Source of the DNA: Kalaharituber pfeilii
Lineage: Eukaryota > Ascomycota > Pezizomycetes > Pezizales > Pezizaceae
Direction: 5' to 3'
DNA length: 64,000 nucleotides
NCBI GenBank assembly: GCA_015179045.1
Contig: WHUZ01000150.1
Location: forward strand, 1-64,000
Part shown: positions 1-10,089 of the stretch, piece by piece
Position numbering within the stretch: position 1 is the stretch's first letter
Layout of the letters: every line of letters begins with the position of its first letter
Made by a program: the position numbers and the translations under genes
The notes under the pieces: model-generated
What the model was told of the DNA's origin: nothing
What the model saw: the letters and a program-made list of their open reading frames with translations, nothing else
The model's database searches: none

Positions 1-137
1 TGTGACAAGCAATATACGGACAAGCTGGAATGGTGTCATAGTTATGTAAAATAAGTGCTATATAAGCATTGCTAGTCAAGTGTCTGTTTGACCTAGGGGA
101 TAGTAACTTTCTGTATATTATTCTAAGAGTTATTAAC
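1..137 (+). repeat. LTR fragment, cut by window edge
   Basis: The stretch with GTGCTATATAAGC, a TATA-like box, followed by GTCAAGTGTCTGTTTGACC and a GATAGTAACT motif recurs at 41543-41790 and at 62564-62775. There it has a TGT...ACA outline typical of an LTR. Only the 3' part lies inside this window. It abuts the 5' leader of the first NLR copy. Assignment to a retroelement superfamily is not possible from this piece. Confidence 0.5.
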
Positions 138-140
138 TTC

Positions 141-759
141 AATTCCAGTATGATAGAATAAAGAAGTAATGAATTATAGTACGGAGAGGCTAACTTAGAT
201 GAGAAATGGAAACACAAGACTAGTCTTCCCATTATTAGGTATGCTATTCTTTCTAAATCAATCTCTTTTATATCAACCATCATGGCAACGATGTTCTAAC
301 TCCCACTTCCTTTCCGTCCTCTGTTTCCTTGAGTCCGGTGGAGCAGCAAGAGGAGGGCATTCGGCAGGGGCAATCGCGTGGACACCAGGACAGCGGGTGG
401 GACATGAGCACTTGAGGCTCAGGGAGTCAGGACCTATACGAGCACTGCAGCCACCGCACGATGCGGCCCCCAATCCAGTGCGCCCATAGCCTTCCCCTCA
501 ACATATTCCATCTCAAGAGTTTTGCAGTCGCAATAATCCGTGTACACCTCGCAAGCGTACGGTGAAATCCCAAGTTTCCGATTCAAGTGCTAGTAAAGAG
601 CTTCAGACTAAGTCTCCGACCCGCTTGAGCTCGCGATAAGAAGAGCTGCCTTTCAATTCTGACAGATCAAGTAATAAACCCACCCTGTGTTCCCCCTCAA
701 CCATGGCGAGACTGACCATCATGTGTAATTTTTTTTTTAGCTTGTTTAATCTCCTCAAC
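141..759 (+). promoter_or_regulatory. 5' leader of NLR copy A with predicted 5'UTR intron
   Basis: This leader is shared by all four NLR copies (15682-16265 for B, 39828-40680 and 52110-52680 in reverse for C and D). Indels that are not multiples of three separate the copies, so open frames in it are unlikely to be coding. A likely 5'UTR intron runs from 671 (GTAATA) to 740, with a CTGAC branch-point-like motif at about 712 and a long T-tract before the AG. The same donor, branch and acceptor are visible in the other three copies. If spliced, it removes the upstream ATG at 703 and leaves the ATG at 760. Confidence 0.55.
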
Positions 760-3700
760 ATGGAATTTGCAGCCTCTGCTGCCGGACTGGCCGGACTTGC
801 TGGACTGACGCTACAACTGGCCCAAGTCGCTCGAGAGTGTGCCGACATTTATTCTGGAATGAAAGAAGTCGGCTATACGCATGATTCCATATTGCATAGT
901 CTCCGGACGGAAGGGCTTCGACTGAAGCGGTGGGAGAAAGCTTGGGGACTGGACACTGGCAACACCTCCAGCAAGCAACTCCAACATCTTGACCCTAATG
1001 ACGAGCAGTATAGATATGCAGCAGCTGGCCTAGCGAGGATTGTTTATGTGTTTACCAAGATCGCCGAGTTGCAATCAAAATATCAAATCGAGCCTGAAAC
1101 GAATGACAAGAAGAGAATACGTGACCGTCTTGGGCTCAGCAAACTATTCTCTAGGTCCCGTTCCAAATCTCCAAATCCAGCAAACACTAGTCGGGCTACA
1201 AACCCGAGCCCTCAGCCTTCAGGGCTTACTCTGAACCATAGTGATCTCTGTCTTTTGGAAAACCCAAAGACCCTCACCAGTACACAATTGCTTCCAGGTC
1301 TACAAGAAGAGATTGCCTCCCTGAGTAATGCTGCACAGAAAGTACAGCAGTCTCTGTCTATCTATCGCAAGCTGCGTTGGGCTGGCATGGACAAGGCAAA
1401 TTGTAACGAACTGATAGACCAGCTGAAGGAGTATATAGATGGCCTCTTCAACGTATTACCACCCGATTCCACTCCTATCAGTGTATTCCAGTCTCAAACT
1501 GTATCCAAGACACGGCTTAGTTTATCTTTCAATATTCCAATCAACATTTCCCATGTTCGGCGGAATCCTGATTTTGTTGGAAGGGAATACCTCCTCGAGC
1601 AGCTAGCACATGAGATAGGTGAAGGCAGGGCGGCAGTGGATATTACCCAGGTAGTGCTTCATGGGATGGGGGGTATGGGGAAGACACAGATTGCATTGGA
1701 ATATGTTTATCACCATCGCAAAGACTACTCATCGGCTTTTTGGATCAATGCAGCTAGCGAGCAGACAACAAAAACCAGTTTTATTCAAATTATGGAGCAA
1801 TTAATTGAGCATCATGCCTCCCTCTTAGATGAGCCGGACTACAAACATATCGGCAATCTCCTTGGTATGGCAGGCAAGCTCGATTCGGCGGGACTTTTGA
1901 GTACAGAAAAACCAGAAGAAGAGCAACTTGTTATCAAAGCTGTAAAGAAATGGTTAACTGCCAAACAGAACAACAAATGGCTACTTGTGTTTGACAACCT
2001 CGATGACCTGGAATCTTTCGACATAAATGATTACATTCCTTCATGTGACTTTGGGACTATAATCATTACCAGCAGAAGACGTGAGAGTATGCAGGGCCGA
2101 AGGGGTTTAGAGGTATATCAAATGCAGAACAATGAAGCGGAAAAGTTACTTTTGACCAGCGCAAAGCTAGATTTGGAAAAGCTCGCTCCTGAGGGTAAGT
2201 GAATAATGTACCTAAATATAGTTCATTAATTAATCCAAATATAGAGCGCAAACTTGAGGAAGCAGCAGCAGTAGTCGCAATTGTGCAAAACCTCGGTTAC
2301 CTTCCCCTTGCCATAGCTCAGGCTGGAGCGTATATCAGCGTTCAGCAATGTTTATTCAGTCATTATCTCAGAGAGTATAAGACAAATTTCAATCACCTTT
2401 TGAGCAGGAAATGGAAAGTGGGAAAGGATGATAGATCTGTCTTTGCTACATGGGAGTTGTCATTTAATGCAATCAAGAACCAAAATCCGAAAGCTGCAAA
2501 GCTGTTGTCATTATGTGCGTTTCTTGACAATAATGATATATGCGAGGATTTTTTGAGGCGAGGAATGAAATTAGCTACGAATGGTAGGCAATCGTATATT
2601 TCTAGAAACATAAAATTTGTACTTATACATCATTATAGATACAAGCCTGACAGACTCAATCCACCTGCTCTTCTCATACTCAATTGCTAAGCGGACGGAG
2701 ACATACGATAGTTTCAATATCCACCCACTAGTTCACCTTTGCATTCTATGGAAACTGGAGATGGAGCCCGACGAATATCAAAAATATGCTATTGAAGCTT
2801 TTCTTATGGTCGCATCTGGAATCGCTGTTCCCAAAGGCAGAGAGCGTGAGGTCAGTGACTGGATCTTCGAGCGGCGAAACTTGTCACATCTTTTTGCTGC
2901 AGAAAGGCAAATGAAGTATCTACCATTGGAAAAGGAGGAGTCACTGGCAGCCTTGGAAACTCTCCGCAGGGCCTACGAAGAGCACGGTCATTATGGAAAG
3001 GCAGAAGAAATAGGTACAACTCTATTGGTTGCAAATGAGAAGTTGCTTGGCACAAACCACTCGAAAACCCTGGGTACCATTTATGATATGGCAGGAGTAT
3101 ATCTCAATCAAGGGAAATATAACCAGGCGCTGGAGTTGTATCAGCAAGTATTAGAATGGAGGGAAAAATCTCTAGGTCCTGACCACTTAGACACCCTTAA
3201 TACTATCATCTGCATGGCAATAGTATATCAAAATCAAGGGAAATATAGCCAGGCACTGGAACTATATCAGCGGGCATTAATAGGAAAAGAAAAATCACTG
3301 GGTGCTGACCATCCAAGCACCCTTGATACTGTCCATAACATGGCAATAGTATATAAAAATCAAGGGAAATATAGCCAGGCACTGGAACTGTATCAGCGGG
3401 CATTAGCAGGGTATGAAAAATCACTCGGTGGTGACCATCCAAGCACCCTTGGAACTGTCCAAAACATGGCAACAGTATATAAAAATCAAGGGAAAGATAG
3501 TCAGGCACTGGAACTATATCAGCGGGCATTAGCAGGGTATGAAAAATCACTGGGTGCTGACCATTTAAGCACCCTTCGAACTGTCCAAAACATCGCAATA
3601 GTATATGAAAATCAAGGGAAATATTGCCAGGCACTGGAACTGCATCAGCGGGCATTAGCAGGAAGAGAAAAGGCACTAGGTGCTGACCATCCAAGCACCC

Positions 3701-4134
3701 TTCGAACTGTCCAAAACATCGCAACAGTATATGACAGTCAAGGGAAATACAGCCAGGCACTGGAACTGTATCAGCGGGCATTAGCAGGAAGAGAAAAGGC
3801 ACTAGGTGCTGACCATCCAAGCACCCTTAATACTGTCAATAACATCGCAATGGTATATAAAAATCAAGGGAAATATAGCCAGGCACTGGAACTGTATCAG
3901 CGGGCATTAGCAGGAAAAGAAAAATCATTGGGTGCTGACCATCCAAGCACCCTTGATACTGTCCACAATATGGCAGTGCTATATGAAAGTCAAGAGAAAT
4001 ATAGTCAGGCACTAGAGCTATATCAGCGGGCATTAGCAGGAAGAGAAAAGGCACTGGGCGCTGATCATCCAAGTACTCTCAACAGTATGAAGGGTGTGGA
4101 AAATTGTCAGGCAGCTCTGAAGTTAACACAATAG
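760..4134 (+). CDS. NLR copy A: HeLo - NB-ARC - TPR STAND protein (intact)
   Basis: Coding exons 760-2194, 2245-2583 and 2639-4134 (introns of 50 and 55 bp, GTAAGT and GTAGGC donors) give 1089 residues. Residues 1 to about 225 resemble the HeLo cell-death domain of HET-S: a hydrophobic, Ala/Gly-rich first helix, the RLKRWEKAWGL motif, and LRWAGMDK followed by a last helix ending LFNVLPP. The NB-ARC module shows the P-loop HGMGGMGKTQ (K308), Walker B LLVFDNLDD (408-416), the TIIITSRRR sensor (433-441) and a GLPLA-type LGYLPLAIAQAG (495-506). Eight 42-residue TPRs follow from about residue 720 (consensus GKYSQALELYQRALAG). By family knowledge, such proteins oligomerise on ligand sensing by the repeats and trigger membrane-active HeLo cell death or incompatibility. 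The ligand is unknown. I prefer the start at 760 because HeLo domains begin at the N terminus. The alternative ATG 703 is in frame and would add 19 residues. Confidence 0.88.
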
Positions 4135-5150
4135 AGTGTCAGAACACTACGGATTAGGAAAGCTTTTCTACGGGAATTTGTTATGGCGCTATTATTTATT
4201 TTTCAGTTTATTTTGTTTATGTTTATTCAAGTATCCATGCTTTGATTCTGCATTGTTGTTCCGTTTCTCATGATTCATATATACCCGAATAACTCAGTAT
4301 AACTCTTTACAATTCACCGGAGAGAGTATTCGCTTGCCTTTTTTATCGCCGGATGGCGGAAGAGGGGGAGGGGAATTCGCTGTTGGGGGCGGAGGGGGTG
4401 CTGCTCATACGTTTTTTCTTCATTTATAGCTAAAATTTTGTACATATTCCCACAGAGAGTTCCGGTTCAGTTAAAGCTGCGCGTAATGGAAGGTGCGGGG
4501 AGCTAAATATGTATGTAGGGGGGGGGTGAGATGTATACAGTAGCAAAGTAACCGGGGGGGGGGGTATATACAATATGTTACATGAACACGTTGAGTATTG
4601 AGTTATCCATATGTAGCGTATGAATAGAAGAAGGGGATTATAAGCTAGTCTGGCACAATGTAGCCCCAAAGTATATGATAGCGAGCTTTTGGTATATGGG
4701 GGCGCAAAAGGGGCTTAAAAGAGGGTTGGAGGGACAAGAGAGGGGACGACGGCATGTAGAATGGAAGTTCTGCCGTCGTAAGGAGAGAGGACAGTACTCA
4801 GAGGGGGTAGTATTGTCGTAGATAGGGCAGGTTAGCAGGTACAGGGTAAACGGCATTGGGGCATTGGTTACCTGCATTCGCTGGCAACACCTCCTCCGTC
4901 CATCCTGTCATCCACCCACCTAAGTACCTAACCCCACCCCGCTGGCAGTATAAGTACATATCTTGGTGATGCCTTAGTAGTAGTAGTGACGTATATATCG
5001 AAATTTTCTTTGTAATAAAAATCGCCTTTTTTTTTATGTAATGGTTTACATATACATGCGATTCTGACCAAGATGAGATACAAGATAATGGAAGGGGCTG
5101 AAGGAGGGGGAAGGTAAGTATAAGTGAGCGTGAGAAGAAACTCCAGTGCC
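4135..5150 (+). repeat. 3' flank of NLR copy A, duplicated with the gene, ending in dispersed repeat
   Basis: No gene is supported here. The first 300 bp (GTGTCAGAACACTACGGATT, then an AT-rich likely 3'UTR) recur beside copies B, C and D with near identity. G-tracts at about 4520-4565 vary in length between copies. From about 4938 a dispersed repeat begins (CCCGCTGGCAGTATAAGTAC, ATATATCGAAATTTTC, TTTACATATACATGCGATTC). It recurs at 20560, 21150, 35750, 40740, 48050, 60430 and, more diverged, at 12610, 52760 and 53180. Confidence 0.6.
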
Positions 5151-5499
5151 CAGGAGCGAACTCAGCTTGCTGAGGAGTGTATGGGTTGGTTACAAGCTGC
5201 CCAGTGTTTTTCGTCCCAATTCGGTCATATTGCCAAGAAACTCAGTCCAAATGCCAAGACCTGACGTCGGCTCAGACCTGCCGTCGGCTCAGACCTACTG
5301 TCGGCTATTACAGTACTATAGTTACAGGAATCGCGGCTACTCATCGTAAGTACTGCTGGTTACGCCTCGCGCCAGATTGAACCCAGTCGCATTTGACATA
5401 GCTTGCGCCTAAGCTAAAGGGCTGAAGTGCCAAGTAGTCCAGCAACCTGAGCTCAACTTAACAATTATGACAGGTCTCTCTCGCCAGCATTGAATTTGA

Positions 5500-6240
5500 T
5501 AGATTGTAATAATCCAACCTGGACCCCTCGCCCAAGACCCCCAGCCCCGGTCCTATACTGGCAATCAACATACTACATGCCAGTACTCGTACACGTGCAG
5601 CTGACCCTGACCCCTCGCAACTCGTCATACTCCTTCTAGCACTCCGGTATATATCCCTGCACCTGTAGCTGTAAGCTCGCTTAAGCAACATGGCCGCCAG
5701 CATCCCAGTCATCGCTTAACAACCCGAACCCGAGAACCTGCCAGAATCTGCTAGAAGAACCCGGATCCCCAGAACCTGCCGGAAAGCCGTAGAACCAGCC
5801 GGAAAGCCCTATGTAGAACCTGCTGGAAGACCCTGGAATCCACCAGCGACAGGTATAACTGAGCTCATTCCCCGGATATTCCTGATGCTTATACCTGCTT
5901 CCAGTCATTTCCTTGGCCTTCCATGTACTTCGTTTGTTTGTTTGCTCGTTTGTTTGTTTGCCTGGATTTGCCACCGAGGGCTTTCTATAAAAGAGGCCCT
6001 CCCTCCCCTCTCTCTTGCCTTTCCATGCAACAACTTGTATTCTACCCAAGTTGTGTACTTAGCTTTCAATACATCTACCTCTCCGTATCACATAGCTCCG
6101 ACTGCCTCTGCCTCTGCCTCTGCCTCTGCCTCTGTGAATTCGCTTCGACGTCCGCCGCCCGCCCCGTACCCGGATCCCGTACCCTGGACCCCTGAGACCC
6201 TGAATCCCGACCCCGACCCGCCGATCCGACCCGGACTCGT
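5500..6240. other. Unassigned interior of the TIR element
   Basis: No gene is supported. The segment holds short degenerate CCAGAACCTGCCGGAAAGCC-like repeats (5740-5850), a CTATAAAAGAGGCCC motif at about 5986 that could be a TATA box of a decayed LTR, and a (CTCTGC)n tract at 6110-6135. Confidence 0.35.
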
Positions 6241-6366
6241 TTATTACAGGGTACTGAAATGGCTACTAAAATGGCTACTACAAGGGATAATGAAATGGCT
6301 ATGGAAATGACTACCAAACTGACTCTTGAAATGGCTGCCCAAATGGCTGCTAAAATGGCTAACTGA
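6240..6366. repeat. Degenerate 12-bp tandem repeat
   Basis: Degenerate copies of a 12-bp unit close to GAAATGGCTGCT. The same unit is far better conserved at 7168-7342 and is translated there in all frames as apparent MAAE-type repeats, which I do not regard as protein. Confidence 0.6.
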
Positions 6367-7167
6367 GTGCCTCGGGTCAGGCTGGCCATACGTGTCAACT
6401 TCACTTCATCTCACGCCATTGGGCTGTACCTTCTATACCTGTCAAATTCAACTCCTTCTACCTCATCTCACGCCAGCAGGTCGGATCTGCCATGCCTGTC
6501 AAATTCAGCTCACTCAACCTCAGCTCATTCTCCCATATCTTGTGCCAATGGGTCGGATCTGCCATACCTGTCAAATTGAGCTCATTCCACCTCATCTCAC
6601 GCTGGCACGTCGGGGCTGCCACGTCTATCGAATTCAGCTCATTCTGTATCATCTCGTACCGTCGGGTCAGGCCTGCAATTCATGTCAAATTCAACTCATT
6701 CTGACTCATCTCATGCCGTCGAATAGTCTCGTACTGTCAGGTCAGGCCTACAATTCATGTGGAATTCAATTCATGTGAAATTCAATTCATTCTGACTCAT
6801 CTCATGCCGTCGAATAGGGCCTGCCAAGCCTGTCAAGTTCAGCTCATTCTGCCTGCTCTTGTGCCGTCGGATAGAGCCTACCAAACTGTCAAATTCAGCT
6901 CATTCTGCATGATCTCCTACCGTCAGGTCGTGCCTGCGATACTGCCAAATTCAGCTCATTGTGCCTGATCTCGCGCCGTCAGGTCAGGCTGGCTATACAT
7001 GTCAGATTCAGCTCATCCTGGATCACCCCGTGCTGTCGGATCGGGCCAGCCATATGTGTCCAATTCACCTCATCTCTCGCCGTCGGGCTGCACCTCCTCT
7101 TCCTGTCAATTCATCTCATTGCACCTCATCTCGTGCCCTCGGGTCGGAACTGCCACTACGTATCACG

Positions 7168-7342
7168 TGCCGAAATGGCTGCCGAAATGGCTGCCGAAAT
7201 GGCTGCCGAAATGGCTGCCGAAATGGCTGCCGAAATGGCTGCCGAAATGGCTGCCGAAATGGCTGCCGAAATGGCTGCCGAAATGGCTGCTGAAATGGCT
7301 GCTGAAATGGCCACCGAAATGGCTACTGAAATGGCTAGGGCC
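7168..7342. repeat. (GAAATGGCTGCC)n minisatellite
   Basis: About fourteen tandem copies of the 12-bp unit, the first ten or so perfect and the last ones with substitutions. It lies inside the satellite array. Confidence 0.9.
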
Positions 7343-7551
7343 GGCCATGCCTGTCAAATTCAGCTCATTCCACCTCATCTTGCACCATCGGGTCAGGCTA
7401 GCTATACATGTCAAATTCAGCTCATGCCGTCAAGTCGGGCATGCAATTCGTGTGAAATTGAGCACATTCTACCTCACCTCACGTCGTCGGCTCGGATCTG
7501 CCATACCTGTCAAATTCTGCTCATTCTACGCCATCACGTTGGGCCTGCAAT

Positions 7552-8407
7552 CCATGAATCCAACCGGCCGTGATCTGCATTAGACTGAAACCGCCTGGAC
7601 CGGTCCAGGCCGGTATGCTCAGTGGCCTGGACCATGTGGATCAGGCCAGTCCAGGCCGGTCCAGACCATTCAGGCCGGTCCAGAACATCCAGGCCGGCCC
7701 AGGCCAATCATGCCGGTCCAGGCCATTCAGGCCAGTCCAGACCATTCAGGCCGGTCCAGACCATTGAGGCCGGTCCAGACCATTCAGGCCGGCCCAGGCC
7801 AATCAGGTCGGTCCAGGCCATTCGGGTAGGTTCAAGCCAATTAAACGAATCACTCCACAGCTATCGAGGTGAATTGAGGCCAGCATTTACCAGATTGTTT
7901 GAGTATTTAAATGAGTAGAATCTCCCGTATATCTAGAATTTTAAACAGCAGCGGTCTATGACTTTCGTGAAGTATGTATCAAACTTTGTATTCAAGTATA
8001 TATATATACTAAGAAATTTTTTAGAAATGATGGACCTTCCAGATAATAGAGTAGACGGGACTCATTTCTTCGATGATGATACCTAATGCGCAACTGTCAA
8101 TTACTGATGGTGGAACTATCCAGGACTATTAAAATCTAATTCACCTGCGTTAAATTCTAAAATCGCTGGAATTTAGGTAAATGGCCTGGTTGGCCTGGAC
8201 CGGCCTGATTGGCCTGATTGGCCTGGGCGGGCCTGAATGGCCTGGACCGGCCTGAATAGCCTGGGCCGGCAATCAGGCCTGGACTGGCCTGGTTGGCCTG
8301 GTTGGCCTGGACCGGCCTGAATGGTCTGGACCGGCCTGAATGGTCTGGACCGGCCTGAATGGCCTGGGCCGGCCCTCACGGCCTGGCCAGGCCAGTTGGA
8401 TTCATTG
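7552..8407. mobile_element. hAT-like non-autonomous element with GGCC-rich inverted arrays
   Basis: The 856-bp insert is flanked by a perfect 8-bp duplication CCTGCAAT (7544-7551 and 8408-8415). Its termini are inverted: CCATGAATCCAACCGGCC on the left against CAATGAATCCAACTGGCC on the right (16 of 18). Inside each end lies an array of a unit of about 19 bp (CCATTCAGGCCGGTCCAGA) in opposite orientations (about 7590-7840 and 8180-8390), around an AT-rich centre with no coding sequence. An 8-bp duplication with short TIRs fits the hAT superfamily. No transposase is present, so mobility would depend on another copy. Confidence 0.72.
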
Positions 8408-8661
8408 CCTGCAATACCTGTCAAATTCAGCTTATTCTTCCTCATCTCACGCCATCGAGTGGGCCCTACCATACCTGTCAAATTCAGCTGATTCTACCTC
8501 AACTCGTTCTGCCACATCTATAAAATTCAGCTCATTCCGCATCTTCTCGTGCCTCGGCTCTGGCATGCCATAAATCTCAAATTCCGCTCACTCTATCTCA
8601 TCCCATCTTGTGCCTCGGGCTTGCTATACGTCTCAAATTCAGCTCATTCTACCTTGTTTTT

Positions 8662-8742
8662 AACTTTCTTTAATTAAGAGCCTCGCCATAGCCCGTGGGG
8701 CGGCAAGCGAGTATTGATATAAAAAAAAAAAAAAAAAAAAAA
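8662..8742 (+). mobile_element. 5'-truncated LINE 3' end with poly(A)
   Basis: A short non-satellite segment ending in about 22 A residues is flanked by the 14-bp duplication AGCTCATTCTACCT (about 8647-8660 and 8742-8755). This is the signature of target-primed reverse transcription. Its 3' end (GGGCGGCAAGCGAGTATTGA before the poly(A)) matches the 3' end of the LINE fragment at 61721-62045 (AGGCGGTATGCGAGTAATGA on its sense strand), so both come from one family. Confidence 0.7.
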
Positions 8743-9798
8743 GCTCATTCTACCTCATCTCATTCCGTCAGGTCGGGGCTGCCATACGTCTCAAACTCAT
8801 CTCTACTTTGCACCGTAGGCTCGGGCCGGCCATACCTGTCAAATTCAGCTCATTCTACTGCATCTCGCACCGTCAGCTGCGGTGGGCCATATGTGTCAAA
8901 TTCAGCTCATTCTACCACATCTTGCACCGTTGGAATGGGCCAGATATATGTGTCAAATTTAGCTCAATCTGCATCATCTCGTGCCGACAGCCCGGGCCTG
9001 CAATTCGTGTGAGATTCGGCTCGTTCTGGCTTACCTCACGCCGTTGAATAGCGCCTGCAATTCGTTTGAAATTCAGCTCGTTCTGGCTCAACTCACGCCG
9101 TTGAATAGGGCCTGCAATTCGTGCGAAATTCAGCTCATTCTGGCTCATCTCACGCCGTCGAATAGGGCCTGCCAAACCTGTCAAATTCAGCTCATTTCGC
9201 CGCATCTCATGCCGGCAAGTTGGGCCCGCCATACCTGTCATATTCAGCCCATTGTGCCTGATCTTGTGCTGTCAGATCAGGCCGGCTATACATGCTAAAC
9301 TCAGCTTATTCTGCCTCATCTCATGGGCCGGCCATACCTGTCAACTTTCTCACGCCGTCGGGTTGGGAAATTCACCTCACTCTACCTGATCTCACGGCGG
9401 TAGGTGGGGCCTGCTATACCTGTAAAATTGAGATCATTCTTCCTCACCTGAGGCTGTGAGGCCAGACCTGCCATGTCTATTAACTTCAACTCATTCTGCC
9501 ACAGCTCATGCTGTCAGGCCGGACCTGTCATATCTATCAAATTCAACGCTGGCGAGAGAGACCTCCCATACTTGTTAAGTTAAGCTCAGGTTGCAGGACT
9601 ACTTGGCACTTCAGCCCTTTAGCTTAGGTGCAAGCTATATCAAATGCGACTGGGTTCAATCCGGCGCGAGGCGTAACCAGCAGTACTTACGACGAGTGGC
9701 CGCGATTCCTGTGTAGATAGATAAGATACATTACATACCGGGGGGGGGAAAAAATACATGGGACATGAAATGAAAAACGGAAACGTAGAATATAATAA

Positions 9799-10056
9799 TG
9801 AACCAATGGGCAGGAGAGGATAAACATAGAGTTCTTTTATATGGAAGAATAGTTTATTTGTGATCTTGGGAGCTCTACTATCTAGTTAACTCTATTTGCA
9901 CACAGGATCCCCATCTTTTATAGACTTCCTTCATTACCATTTTTCTCATCAGCTCAGTCCGAACTAGGATAGGAGTGAACCGTTTTTTTTGCCCCTTCTT
10001 GGATTAGTGCAATTTCTGTGGTTTTTTACCGGATTCAGAGTTCTTCTTCCCCAACA
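9799..10056 (-). mobile_element. LTR of older Copia family (3' LTR of a decayed element)
   Basis: On the - strand the segment starts TGTTGGGGAAGAAGAACTCT and ends GGTTCA, 258 bp long. It contains a CTATAAAAGA-type TATA box and an AATAAA-like signal. A purine-rich GAGTTGGAGAGAG tract lies directly before it, as expected for a polypurine tract. Related LTRs lie at 20856-21090, 40999-41118 plus 45398-45510, and 60097-60355. 3'-end scraps sit at about 35612-35656 and 47900-47957. Confidence 0.7.
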
Positions 10057-10089
10057 CTCTCTCCAACTCTGAATTTCCTGTCTAAGGTT

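Larger units (their letters stand above)
6367..9545. repeat. 57-bp satellite array (interrupted)
   Basis: Degenerate tandem copies of a unit of about 57 bp, containing GTCAAATTCAGCTCATTC, CCTCATCTCACGCCGTCG and GGGCCTGCCATACC. The period is clearest at 8995-9175, where three units align end to end. The array is broken by a (GAAATGGCTGCC)n stretch, by the element at 7552-8407 and by a LINE fragment at 8662-8742. The same satellite occurs inverted at about 42030-42960 inside a different TIR element. Confidence 0.8.
5325..9711. mobile_element. Large TIR element filled with 57-bp satellite
   Basis: About 165 bp at the left end (from GGAATCGCGGCTACTCATCG, 5328) recur in inverted orientation at the right end (to 9711), with roughly 90% identity by eye. 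The uninterrupted flank beside NLR B (20751-20780) shows that this block splits a sequence of the form CTCCAGTG/TAGATAG. The extra segment 5151-5324 at the left junction is unexplained and may be a second insertion. No transposase is readable inside. The interior is mainly satellite plus a nested hAT-like element (7552-8407) and a nested LINE fragment (8662-8742). The TIRs carry TAGCTTAGGTG and GGTTCAATCC, which resemble Pol III A and B boxes, but no cloverleaf folds convincingly. Confidence 0.65.

Noticed and set aside
703..759. Upstream ATG of NLR copy A as the true start
   Set aside because: It lies within a predicted 5'UTR intron just before a T-tract and AG, and would put a polypyrimidine-encoded, Phe-rich extension before the HeLo domain, which normally starts the protein. 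Not excluded.
6959..7583. Frames with MAAE, PKWL or CRNG repeats
   Set aside because: All follow from the 12-bp minisatellite in satellite DNA and are open in several frames at once.
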